From NCBI GenBank assembly GCA_001917135.1, contig MNTT01000015.1, positions 124,001-188,000 of the forward strand: a stretch of 64,000 bases of DNA, read 5' to 3'. Made by a program: the position numbers and the translations under genes. How positions within the stretch are numbered: the first letter of the stretch is position 1; each line of letters begins with the position of its first letter. The notes below the pieces were generated by a model, which ran no database searches, had not been told where the DNA came from, and was given only the letters and a program-made list of their open reading frames with translations. Shown piece by piece: positions 35,535 to 43,289 of the stretch. Origin of the DNA: Acetobacter sp. 46_36. GTDB taxonomy: Bacteria; Pseudomonadota; Alphaproteobacteria; RF32; CAG-239.

Positions 35535-36119
35535 ATGAAATTTAAACTACTCACATTCATTGCCGTATTAGCAGCATCTGCTGCGGCTTTAACTGCATTC
35601 AACAGCTGCAACGCACAGGAAAAAAAGGAAAATATCATGCCAAACGACAAAAAAGTTTTGATTGCTTATTATTCTTTGTCCGGCAACACCAAAGACGTTG
35701 CCGAAGCAATCCGCAGTAAAACCGGCGGAGACATCTTTCGCATTGAAACCGTTCAATCCTATCCGGAAGAATATCGGGCAACAACGGCACAGGCCAAAAG
35801 GGAGATTAACGAAGGTTTCCGCCCTGAATTAAAAGGAAAAATCGACAACATCGCACAATACGATATTATTTTTATCGGTTCGCCGAACTGGTGGGGAACA
35901 ATTGCGCCCGCCGTCAGCAGTTTTCTTGCCGATTATGACCTGAAGGGCAAAACCGTTATCCCGTTCATTACGCACGGGGGCGGCGGTGTCCAAAATACAA
36001 TTACCGATTTAACTGCCCAATGCAATGGCTGCTCAGTCAAACAAAACGGCTGGGTCGGTTATGGCAGCCGAACATTGGGCGTTTCCGGCTGGCTTGAAGA
36101 TATGGGGTTCAAAAAATAG
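35535..36119 (+). CDS. exported flavodoxin
   Basis: The 194-aa protein has a signal peptide (about 1-28; FNSC could be a loose lipobox, otherwise cleavage after CNA). A flavodoxin domain follows with the FMN phosphate loop YYSLSGNTKDVAEAI, GSPNWWGTIAPAVSSFL and FITHGGGGVQNT. Flavodoxins are normally cytosolic, so export is notable. AAAGGAG lies about 10 nt before ATG 35535. A terminator follows. It probably works with the periplasmic part of the polyferredoxin. Confidence 0.88.
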   Translation: MKFKLLTFIAVLAASAAALTAFNSCNAQEKKENIMPNDKKVLIAYYSLSGNTKDVAEAIRSKTGGDIFRIETVQSYPEEYRATTAQAKREINEGFRPELKGKIDNIAQYDIIFIGSPNWWGTIAPAVSSFLADYDLKGKTVIPFITHGGGGVQNTITDLTAQCNGCSVKQNGWVGYGSRTLGVSGWLEDMGFKK

Positions 36120-36142
36120 CGGATATCACCAGAATATTAGGC

Positions 36143-36174
36143 AAAAGTTCTGCCAAAGTGCAGAACTTTTTTTT
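36143..36174 (+). terminator. intrinsic terminator of the exported flavodoxin gene
   Basis: Stem AAAAGTTCTGC/GCAGAACTTTT with loop CAAAGT, followed by further T. Confidence 0.9.
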
Positions 36175-36253
36175 ATAAAAAATCCTTTACCTATTGCCAA
36201 ATTTAACATAAAGATTACATTAACGTATAGTCATTTTTTGAAAGGAAAAAATA

Positions 36254-36970
36254 ATGTCAAAAGTAATCGCCTCCATTTTTCTTGCACTCGGCCTTGTTAT
36301 CGGCGGATTTTTCCCGGGATACTACTACTATCAGGCCAAATTAAACAACAACTCCGTTACGGTCAAAGGACTTGCCGAAATGAACGTCAGAGCAGACCTT
36401 GCCATTTGGAAATTAAAATTTGTCATCACAGGCAACGAACTCGTTCCGGCTCAACAGAAAATTACCTCTCAGGCAGCAGAAATTAATGCCTTTCTCAAGA
36501 AACAGGGATTTAGCAATAACGAAATCAGCCTCGGCAGAATAGAAACCAACGACCTGATGGCAAACCCCTACCGTAGCAACGACGCCAATGCCTCTCGTTT
36601 CATTCTTTCGCAAACCATTACGGTAAGAAGCAATAATGTTGACTTGGTAGAAAAATCTCTTCCGCAGACAGACAGCCTTATTGCCAAAGGCATTATCTTC
36701 GACAGCGCCTCGTATGAATATCCCGTTTCTTACATTTTCACAAAACTTAATAATATAAAACCGCAAATGCTGGAACAGGCAACCAAAAACGCCAAAGAAG
36801 CCGCATATGAATTTGCTAAAAGTTCTGATAGCAAGGTTGGAAAAATCCGCCGGGCAAATCAAGGGGTTTTCTCCATTCTGCCGCGGGAACAGGCGCCAAA
36901 CAGTTTCGAGTCGCAACAAATAGACAAGACTGTCCGCGTCGTTTCAACCATTGAATACTGGCTCGACTAG
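36254..36970 (+). CDS. SIMPL-domain (DUF541) membrane-anchored protein
   Basis: The 238-aa protein has an N-terminal TM or uncleaved signal (about 5-25) and a periplasmic SIMPL domain. This starts with VTVKGLAEMNVRADLAIWKL and ends in TVRVVSTIEYWL. The domain forms ring-like oligomers in known members and is often linked to oxidative stress. GAAAGG lies 9-10 nt before ATG 36254. A hairpin follows the gene. Confidence 0.9.
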   Translation: MSKVIASIFLALGLVIGGFFPGYYYYQAKLNNNSVTVKGLAEMNVRADLAIWKLKFVITGNELVPAQQKITSQAAEINAFLKKQGFSNNEISLGRIETNDLMANPYRSNDANASRFILSQTITVRSNNVDLVEKSLPQTDSLIAKGIIFDSASYEYPVSYIFTKLNNIKPQMLEQATKNAKEAAYEFAKSSDSKVGKIRRANQGVFSILPREQAPNSFESQQIDKTVRVVSTIEYWLD

Positions 36971-37012
36971 TGCCCTTTATCTGCAAAATAAAAATAAGAT
37001 TTGTATTTCCTG

Positions 37013-37040
37013 ACAGGCTGTTTTTCCGAAACAGCCTGTT
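37013..37040 (+). terminator. hairpin terminator after the SIMPL gene
   Basis: A perfect 11-bp stem ACAGGCTGTTT/AAACAGCCTGT with loop TTCCG, followed by an imperfect T-rich stretch. Confidence 0.6.
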
Positions 37041-37133
37041 GCTTTAAACCTAAAATTGTCAGAACAGCTTGACTTAAAACCTTTTTCACCATACAAACAA
37101 TTGCAACACATACCACAAATGTCAGGCAGTACC

Positions 37134-39611
37134 ATGGTTGATAAAATAAAGATTCGCGGCGCAAAAGTACATAATCTGAAAAACATTAATGTAGACATTC
37201 CCCTAAACAAAATCGTAGGCATTGCCGGTGTTTCCGGTTCAGGCAAATCATCACTGGCTTTAGGTGTTTTATATGCAGAAGGTTCCAGACGCTACCTTGA
37301 AGCCCTCTCTACCTACACCAGAAGAAGGATGACTCAGGCGGAAAAAGCACTGGTAGACGAAATTCTTTATGTTCCTGCCGCATTGGCCTTACGTCAGCGG
37401 CCTGGCATTCCCGGTATTCGAAGTACCTTCGGTACCGGAACTGAACTGTTAAACAGTCTCAGACTGATGTACTCACGGCTGGCAAGTCATCGCTGCCCAA
37501 ACGGGCATTATCTGGCTCCGACACTTGCCGTCGCAGCCGGACAGGAACTGGTCTGCCCCGAATGCGGTGCAAAATTTTATGCGCCATCTGCCGAAGAGCT
37601 GGCCTTTAACAGTCAGGGAGCATGCCCAACCTGCGATGGAACCGGAATGGTAAGAACCGTAAATAAAGCCGCACTCGTTCCGGACGAGTCCCTCACCATT
37701 GACGAAGGAGCCGTTGCCCCATGGAATTCGCTTATGTGGTCGCTGATGACAGATGTCTGCCGAGCAATGGGTGTTCGAACCGATATCCCTTTCCGCAACC
37801 TTACGGAACAGGAAAAGGATATCGTTTACAATGGTCCCGCAGTAAAAAAACATATTTTGTATAAAGCAAAAAACTCCAATCAGGCCGGTGAATTGGATTT
37901 TACATATTACAATGCAACCTATACCGTCCAAAACGCCTTAGCAAAAGTCAAAGACGAACAAGGAATGAAACGGGTGGAAAAATTTCTGAAGCAGGATATC
38001 TGTCCCGATTGCAAAGGAAGCCGCCTTTCCGCCGTCGCCCGGGCACCGCTTTTATGCGGAATTTCATTGGATAAGGCATGTAAAATGCCTTTAGGAGAAC
38101 TGGTCGAATGGGTAAATGGCATTCCGTCATTTTTAAACGAAGAAATGCGCCCCATGGCTCAAAGTATATGCGAGGCTTTTCAATCAGCGGCAACCCGTCT
38201 GATAGATTTAGGGCTGAGCTATCTTTCGCTCGACCGTGCGGCATCAACACTTTCGACCGGTGAGCGGCAAAGAATGCAGCTGGCTCGCGCTGTCCGCAAC
38301 CGTACAACCGGAGTACTGTACGTCTTGGACGAACCATCCATCGGTCTGCACCCTTCCAATATAATCGGCTTGAACGGCGTTATGCGGGATTTGGTTGCAG
38401 ACGGCAACTCTGTCATATTAGTCGACCACGAAACACAGATTTTGTCTGCCGCGGACTGGCTGATTGAACTGGGACCACAGGCAGGAGCCGCCGGAGGGAA
38501 AATTGTAGCCGAAGGAACAATCTCTGATATAAAGAAAAACCCCAATTCCATAATAGCGCCGTTTCTTTCCGGAAAAGCCAAGCTGCGGCGCACTTCGCGT
38601 CCTGCTCTTAAACAGATGTTCGACAACGGAATCATCAAGCTTGCCACTCGGAATATCCACACTGTCCAACCGCTGGCCGTTAATATTCCTAAAGGAAGAA
38701 TGACCGCTGTTACGGGAGTATCTGGTTCGGGCAAAACAACCTTAATCCTGGAAAGCCTGATTCCGGCGCTTGAAGCCGCCATAAACGGAAAAAAGCTTCC
38801 GGAACATATCGTATCCATTGAAGCAAACGGATTTAAACAGATAAAATTGATTGACGCAACGCCGATAGGCATCAATATCCGTTCTACAGTCGCAACATAT
38901 GCTAATGTTCATGACGAACTGCGCAAAATTTTTTCCAAAACCGACGACGCTAAAAAATTAGGATATAAAGCCGGAGATTTTTCTTATAATACAGGAAAGC
39001 TGCGATGTCCCGTATGCGATGGCACCGGTATCATCAACCTCGACGTTCAGTTTCTTCCAGACGTGGAAATCCCTTGTCCGGACTGCAGGGGGGCAAGATA
39101 TGCCAAGCTCGCCGACAACGTAAAATATATCAGCAAAAGCGGGGAGGCATTTTCTCTGCCGGAACTCATGGAAATGGATATAAACTCGGCTTTGAAAGCC
39201 TGTAAAGACTTAAAAATCGTTTCCCAGAGGCTGAAAGTCCTGCAAAACCTTGGGCTTGGATATCTGACTCTCGGCGAAGAAACACCGGGACTCTCCGGAG
39301 GAGAAGCACAGCGGTTAAAACTGGCCAGTGAAATGGGAAAAGGACAAGCCGATTCCGTTTTTGTATTCGATGAACCAACAATAGGCTTACATCCGTTAGA
39401 CGTACAAACATTGCTGGATGTCTTCCAAACTCTTGTCAATAACGGAGCTACCGTTATCATTATTGAACATGATTTAGATGTTATCCGCAATGCCGACTAT
39501 ATTATAGATATGGGTCCGGGCGGCGGAACGGACGGCGGCTGTATTGTAGCCACAGGAACCCCGGAACAGATAGCCGCAGCTCCCGCAAGCATCACTGGAA
39601 AGTTCATATAA
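37134..39611 (+). CDS. short UvrA-like ABC ATPase
   Basis: The 825-aa protein, shorter than UvrA (about 940), keeps two ABC modules. Walker A motifs are GVSGSGKSS (about 33) and GVSGSGKTT, and the second signature LSGGEAQRLKLA is intact. Zn-type Cys motifs (CPECG...CPTCDG and CPVCDG...CPDC) are visible. The first signature is altered to LSTGERQRM. The size suggests loss of the UvrB-binding or insertion region, as in UvrA2-like proteins linked to drug or DNA-damage resistance. ATG 37134 matches the usual UvrA N-terminus; an upstream TTG (37056) would begin just past the previous terminator. Its role in repair is uncertain. Confidence 0.85.
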   Translation: MVDKIKIRGAKVHNLKNINVDIPLNKIVGIAGVSGSGKSSLALGVLYAEGSRRYLEALSTYTRRRMTQAEKALVDEILYVPAALALRQRPGIPGIRSTFGTGTELLNSLRLMYSRLASHRCPNGHYLAPTLAVAAGQELVCPECGAKFYAPSAEELAFNSQGACPTCDGTGMVRTVNKAALVPDESLTIDEGAVAPWNSLMWSLMTDVCRAMGVRTDIPFRNLTEQEKDIVYNGPAVKKHILYKAKNSNQAGELDFTYYNATYTVQNALAKVKDEQGMKRVEKFLKQDICPDCKGSRLSAVARAPLLCGISLDKACKMPLGELVEWVNGIPSFLNEEMRPMAQSICEAFQSAATRLIDLGLSYLSLDRAASTLSTGERQRMQLARAVRNRTTGVLYVLDEPSIGLHPSNIIGLNGVMRDLVADGNSVILVDHETQILSAADWLIELGPQAGAAGGKIVAEGTISDIKKNPNSIIAPFLSGKAKLRRTSRPALKQMFDNGIIKLATRNIHTVQPLAVNIPKGRMTAVTGVSGSGKTTLILESLIPALEAAINGKKLPEHIVSIEANGFKQIKLIDATPIGINIRSTVATYANVHDELRKIFSKTDDAKKLGYKAGDFSYNTGKLRCPVCDGTGIINLDVQFLPDVEIPCPDCRGARYAKLADNVKYISKSGEAFSLPELMEMDINSALKACKDLKIVSQRLKVLQNLGLGYLTLGEETPGLSGGEAQRLKLASEMGKGQADSVFVFDEPTIGLHPLDVQTLLDVFQTLVNNGATVIIIEHDLDVIRNADYIIDMGPGGGTDGGCIVATGTPEQIAAAPASITGKFI

Positions 39612-39874
39612 GACTCGCTGCTCCAGACTGTTTTCCTCAAACGCCTGAAAAATCCCTCGGCAATCTTTCTGCCGTTCTCTGGTGCCAACCTTCAAGAACA
39701 GATAAAAACTTGCAACAAGAAATCTCCTTCTCTGCTCCAATATTGCCAGAATTTCTCTCCCGAAAATCCTTTTCTTTTAAATGGATGATAGCTGAAAACA
39801 TTGACTTTTAGAAGAAACAGCCATAACTTTTACCAAAATTCATCATTATGTTTAATCATTAAAACCCAATAATT

Positions 39875-40171
39875 ATGGTACAAAAAAGTTCTTTCTCTAT
39901 GCGTATTGACGATGTATTCTATCGTTACGGCATTTTCGTAACTGGCAAAATTCAAAGCGGATGCATAAAAATTTTTGACAAACTTATGGTCATAGGTGAA
40001 AACGAAGAAATGGAGAATCTCTGCATATCTTTAAGTAAACATCACCCCTATGATAAAACGCAAAAAACATCTGTTAAGGAAGCCGTCGCCGGAGATTACG
40101 TAAGCATCTGTTTGTTGCAAGGGTCTAAACTCCAAATTCGAAAAGGAATGATGTTAACGGCACGAGAATGA
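39875..40171 (+). CDS. stand-alone EF-Tu domain II-like protein
   Basis: The 98-aa protein is a single translation-factor beta-barrel. FSMRIDDVFYRYGIFVTGKI corresponds to the opening of EF-Tu domain II, followed by SGCIKIFDKLMVIG, and EAVAGDYVSICL with the closing IRKGMML. No GTPase domain is encoded nearby. It has no Shine-Dalgarno site (the start reads AATTATG). The surroundings are more AT-rich than flanking housekeeping genes. It could be a remnant, a decoy or regulator of translation, or a domain acquired from another phylum. Confidence 0.65.
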   Translation: MVQKSSFSMRIDDVFYRYGIFVTGKIQSGCIKIFDKLMVIGENEEMENLCISLSKHHPYDKTQKTSVKEAVAGDYVSICLLQGSKLQIRKGMMLTARE

Positions 40172-40277
40172 GTGCTGACCCTAGAGCAAAACCGATTAAG
40201 ACCAGTGGCTATTTATAATATCAAACCGCTGACACTGTAACCTTTTACCTCAACATTGTTCTGGCTTAACGCTATAT

Positions 40278-40311
40278 AAAAAATGCCTGTCTATACAAAC
40301 AGGCATTTTTT
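40278..40311. terminator. bidirectional terminator
   Basis: AAAATGCCTGT-CTATACAA-ACAGGCATTTT with A and T runs on both sides lies between two convergent genes and can end both. Confidence 0.88.
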
Positions 40312-40380
40312 ATAATCAAAGACATCTTGCAATCCACGGACTAATTAATCTTAACGAATATTTTAGTCATCCGATTCCAT

Positions 40381-40734
40381 TTAACCATTGAAGAACTCCC
40401 ACAAGTCGTATACCTCTGTCGATTTTTCAATAATTACATCTTTAACTATAGGCTTGTGCTGCTTATCAAAAAACACTTCCAATGTTATCATATCTCCTGG
40501 AAAAAGATGCAAAATTTTTTGATACAACTCTTGGCTTGCTTGTTCAATAAGAAAATAACAGTTCTTTCCAAAGTTTATGTATGTAAGATAACTTCCGTCA
40601 GCCGCTGTTCCTCTGAAAAATTCTATTCTCTCTGCACCAACCTTGAGATGGCATCTAGCAACACAATTTTCTCTAGGATCAGGTATAACATTAATCACTT
40701 TTGCATAAACCCGAGCTCTTATAATTTCTTCCAT
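40381..40734 (-). CDS. hypothetical protein, 117 aa
   Basis: A small soluble protein with alternating hydrophobic/charged segments suggesting beta structure (IIRARVYAKVINVIP, MITLEVFFDKQHKPIVKDVIIE). No family recognised. Like the EF-Tu-domain protein facing it, it lacks a Shine-Dalgarno site and starts in an AATTATG context. The two may form one inserted block. Confidence 0.55.
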   Translation of the reverse strand: MEEIIRARVYAKVINVIPDPRENCVARCHLKVGAERIEFFRGTAADGSYLTYINFGKNCYFLIEQASQELYQKILHLFPGDMITLEVFFDKQHKPIVKDVIIEKSTEVYDLWEFFNG

Positions 40735-40940
40735 AATTAGTAATTTTTAAATTTGACATAATTGTATTTTTTATTCTTTACAGCTAAACTCTTTTGTAAC
40801 AAATGTCAAATTATATTGTATTTGAACTAAAAAATTAATGCAATTACCAATACTTCTTCCTTAAATACCAATCTGGACTATCCTCACATTACTAATAGTT
40901 GAACCAGCAAAGTTCGTTTCGTATCCGCAGTATTTAAAGC

Positions 40941-40967
40941 AAAAAACCACCTTAAAGGTGGTTTTTT
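40941..40967 (-). terminator. terminator downstream of tRNA-Pro
   Basis: AAAAAACCACC and its complement GGTGGTTTTTT around TTAAA form a compact hairpin with A and T runs on both sides, 6 bp past the tRNA 3' end. Confidence 0.88.
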
Positions 40968-40973
40968 GCTTTA

Positions 40974-41050
40974 TGGTCGGGACGAGAGGATTCGAACCTC
41001 CGACTTCTTGCACCCCATGCAAGCGCTCTACCAGGCTGAACTACGTCCCG
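40974..41050 (-). tRNA. tRNA-Pro (GGG)
   Basis: 77 nt including encoded CCA. Acceptor CGGGACG/CGTCCCG. The anticodon arm CTTGC-ATGGGGT-GCAAG gives GGG. D and T arms are canonical. Confidence 0.97.
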
Positions 41051-41332
41051 ACAACCTCTTTTCTATATATCTGCATACTGTAAAATGCAAGCAAAAAATT
41101 TATTTCTTTCATTTATACTGCAATATCAGGCGTTTTAACCGCAACAATTAATTACTGTATCTAAAACATCTCTTCCGAATAAGCAATTTAAAACAAAACA
41201 CATCCCCCTCTTTACAACAAAAACAAGCTCTTCGCCTGCGGTTCTTCATCTGAAGACTAAGATATTGAAACAACGCCTGTTTCTTCAAAATAAACAGAAT
41301 TTTAATAGAAAAAACATGACTGGTACTCACAA

Positions 41333-41356
41333 TAAAAAAGGCTGCAAATGCAGCCT
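41333..41356 (-). terminator. intrinsic terminator of rpmB
   Basis: AGGCTGC-AAAT-GCAGCCT with T6 on the minus strand, 25 bp past the rpmB stop. Confidence 0.88.
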
Positions 41357-41381
41357 GTAATAACTTAAAATCCGGAAACAA

Positions 41382-41666
41382 TTATGCCGTTGCCTTACCT
41401 GCAATCACCTTTTTAATTTTTTTCGCTTCCGCTGTCAATTTCCCGTCCGGAGTAGACATTAAATATGCATCCAAACCGCCTTTATGCTCAATAGAGCGCA
41501 GCGTCTTCGTGCAAATTTTCAACTTATAAACCTTCCCCAGAGCTTCGCTCAACAGAGAAACAACTTGCAGATTCGGCAAAAAGCGGCGGCGGGTTTTATT
41601 GTTAGCGTGGCTTACATTATTACCGCTCATAACGCCGGTGCCGGAAATTTCACATTTCTTAGCCAT
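41382..41666 (-). CDS. rpmB: 50S ribosomal protein L28
   Basis: The 94-aa basic protein has the L28 start CEISGTGVMSGNNVSHANNKTRRRFLPN and the C-terminal AEAKKIKKV. This is the length usual in Alphaproteobacteria (about 95-100). It is a single-gene unit with its own terminator. Confidence 0.96.
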   Translation of the reverse strand: MAKKCEISGTGVMSGNNVSHANNKTRRRFLPNLQVVSLLSEALGKVYKLKICTKTLRSIEHKGGLDAYLMSTPDGKLTAEAKKIKKVIAGKATA

Positions 41667-41814
41667 TTTTTTATCCTTTACTCAAAAACTTTTGCTCATA
41701 CATACAAACTTAATCCATATAAGTCAAGCAAAATCTTCGTAAAAACTTAAAAAAAAGCTGGATTATTTAGAAATTACGTTGTATAAGCATAATTCGCAAA
41801 ATGATTTGCAGCAT

Positions 41815-41891
41815 GTACCCGTAGCTCAATTGGATAGAGTGTTGGCCTCCGACGCCAAAGGTTGCGAGTTCGAACCTCGCCGGGTGCACCA
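41815..41891 (+). tRNA. tRNA-Arg (CCG)
   Basis: 77 nt including encoded CCA. Acceptor GTACCCG/CGGGTGC has one T-G pair. The anticodon arm TTGGC-CTCCGAC-GCCAA gives CCG. Confidence 0.97.
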
Positions 41892-41901
41892 TTTATAGCA
41901 T

Positions 41902-41936
41902 TAAAAGCGCCCTTATTGCTAAGAGCGCTTTTATTT
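41902..41936. terminator. bidirectional terminator (tRNA-Arg and Dps-like gene)
   Basis: TAAAAGCGC and GCGCTTTTA flank a 14-nt loop. It lies between the tRNA 3' end and the stop of the convergent Dps-like gene, with A and T runs on both sides. Confidence 0.75.
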
Positions 41937-41952
41937 CAGGCATAAATTATGC

Positions 41953-42447
41953 CTACTCCTCTTCCGTATCCTCTTCATCGCTTTCTTCATCTGCAATTTC
42001 AAGATCATCATCTTGCATCATTGCCTTAATCATCCACGACTTTTTAGCATACATATCCAGATATTCTTCCATCAGATTTGCCACCTGAAAATTATCGGCT
42101 TTATCTGCCTCATCCCTTACCTCCTTGGCCGATGCGATTAAAATGTCACAATCAGCAGAAAGCTCCTCCAAAACTTCATAGCCGTGATAATCGCGGGCTT
42201 CTAATTCGTCTATCGTCGTTTTATCCAGATATTCCGCCATTGAAGCCGCCGGCATTTTGTTCTGCATTTTCATTACTTCTGCCACTGTATCGAATTGGCA
42301 TTGCAGCATTTTATAAATTTTTTCGGTCATTTTATGAATAAGCGGAAATTGCAGTCCGACAACATTCCAATGCAAATTATGAACTTTAATATTCAAAACA
42401 GCAAGATTTGCCAGAAAAACGTTTAGTTTATCAGTCTTATTAGCCAT
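41953..42447 (-). CDS. Dps/ferritin-like protein
   Basis: The 164-aa four-helix protein of the Dps family has LHWNVVGLQFPLIHKMTEKIY and QFDTVAEVM, which hold the inter-subunit ferroxidase ligands. Relative to E. coli Dps, Asp67 is replaced by Glu. The C-terminus is a very acidic tail of about 15 residues (DEESDEEDTEEE), unlike the basic DNA-binding tails of some Dps proteins. It is therefore more likely an iron/peroxide-handling cage than a DNA binder. Confidence 0.88.
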   Translation of the reverse strand: MANKTDKLNVFLANLAVLNIKVHNLHWNVVGLQFPLIHKMTEKIYKMLQCQFDTVAEVMKMQNKMPAASMAEYLDKTTIDELEARDYHGYEVLEELSADCDILIASAKEVRDEADKADNFQVANLMEEYLDMYAKKSWMIKAMMQDDDLEIADEESDEEDTEEE

Positions 42448-42550
42448 AATATCTCTCCTCTATAAAAACAACACAGACAAAATAATGCGCATTTCCTGCT
42501 TTTTTAGAGGATATAATCCAAAGATGAAATATTGCCTCCGCTGTTCACAC

Positions 42551-42580
42551 GAAAAAGCCGCCCCGAAAGGCGGCTTTTTC
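42551..42580 (-). terminator. intrinsic terminator overlapping the phosphatase stop
   Basis: GAAAAAGCCGCC and GGCGGCTTTTTC around CCGAAA. The stop codon (42579-42581) is part of the stem. Confidence 0.88.
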
Positions 42581-43172
42581 AATCAAAAATCTGAACAAAT
42601 TTCTTTGTTTCCAAATCATACTGCAAATGCAGCACCGAACAGTTTTCATTTGGTGTCTTTTTCAATTCCAAGCCACATTTCAGCGCGCTCAGCACCCCGG
42701 CATGACAAACCACGCCAATAACAGAATCCTTCTTGCAGACAATTCTGTTTAAACAATGCAGAACTCTTCCGAAAATTTCACGCTTACTCTCGCCGCCAGG
42801 AAAGTGAATATCCCAGTTATCAAAACTCGGCCAGCATACATTTTCAACAAAAGTATCCCCGAATCTGGCCCGTACTTCGTCAAAAGTCATTCCTTCAACT
42901 TCGCCGAAGTCGCCTTCGCGCAAATCCTGAAGAATAATAATCGGAAGCTCCGTCGCACTTCTGCAGGCAATTTTGTTTGCTGTTTGTACAGCTCTGACAA
43001 GCGGCGAACAATATAATACCGTCATTCCCAGCGACAGGACTTTCTCTGCCAGTTTTCTTGCCTGCTCTTCACCATTTTCATTCAATACTGCATCCAGGCC
43101 GCAGCCCTGCCATCTGTGTTCCAGATTATAATCCGTTTCACCATGGCGAAAAATGTACAAATCTTTTTTCAT
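42579..43172 (-). CDS. histidine phosphatase (phosphoglycerate-mutase-like)
   Basis: The 197-aa protein has the phosphohistidine motif YIFRHGETDYN at residues 6-16, SPLVRAVQTA, and the second catalytic His in VVCHAGVLSAL. This subgroup includes CobC-like and GpmB-like phosphatases; the substrate is not clear. It ends in a hairpin that includes its stop codon. Confidence 0.88.
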   Translation of the reverse strand: MKKDLYIFRHGETDYNLEHRWQGCGLDAVLNENGEEQARKLAEKVLSLGMTVLYCSPLVRAVQTANKIACRSATELPIIILQDLREGDFGEVEGMTFDEVRARFGDTFVENVCWPSFDNWDIHFPGGESKREIFGRVLHCLNRIVCKKDSVIGVVCHAGVLSALKCGLELKKTPNENCSVLHLQYDLETKKFVQIFD

Positions 43173-43241
43173 AAATATAACTGTTTTATAATAATAGTAA
43201 ATCTATCCCTAACTTACCCGTAAATTTTATTTATGCAACAA

Positions 43242-43275
43242 AAAACCGCCTGCCTTTCTCCGGACAAGCGGTTTT
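43242..43275 (-). terminator. probable terminator of the flavodiiron gene
   Basis: AAAACCGC/GCGGTTTT with an 18-nt loop and a T run on the minus strand, about 15 bp past the stop. Confidence 0.55.
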
Positions 43276-43289
43276 CTGACTCCTGATGC

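Noticed and set aside
40941..41050. tRNA-Pro as the attachment site of an integrated element
   Set aside because: No integrase gene and no duplicate of the tRNA 3' end were found in the adjoining AT-rich block, so only the compositional oddity is reported.
41148..41381. 77-aa minus-strand ORF after rpmB
   Set aside because: It begins at the rpmB stop, includes the rpmB terminator hairpin and has no ribosome site.
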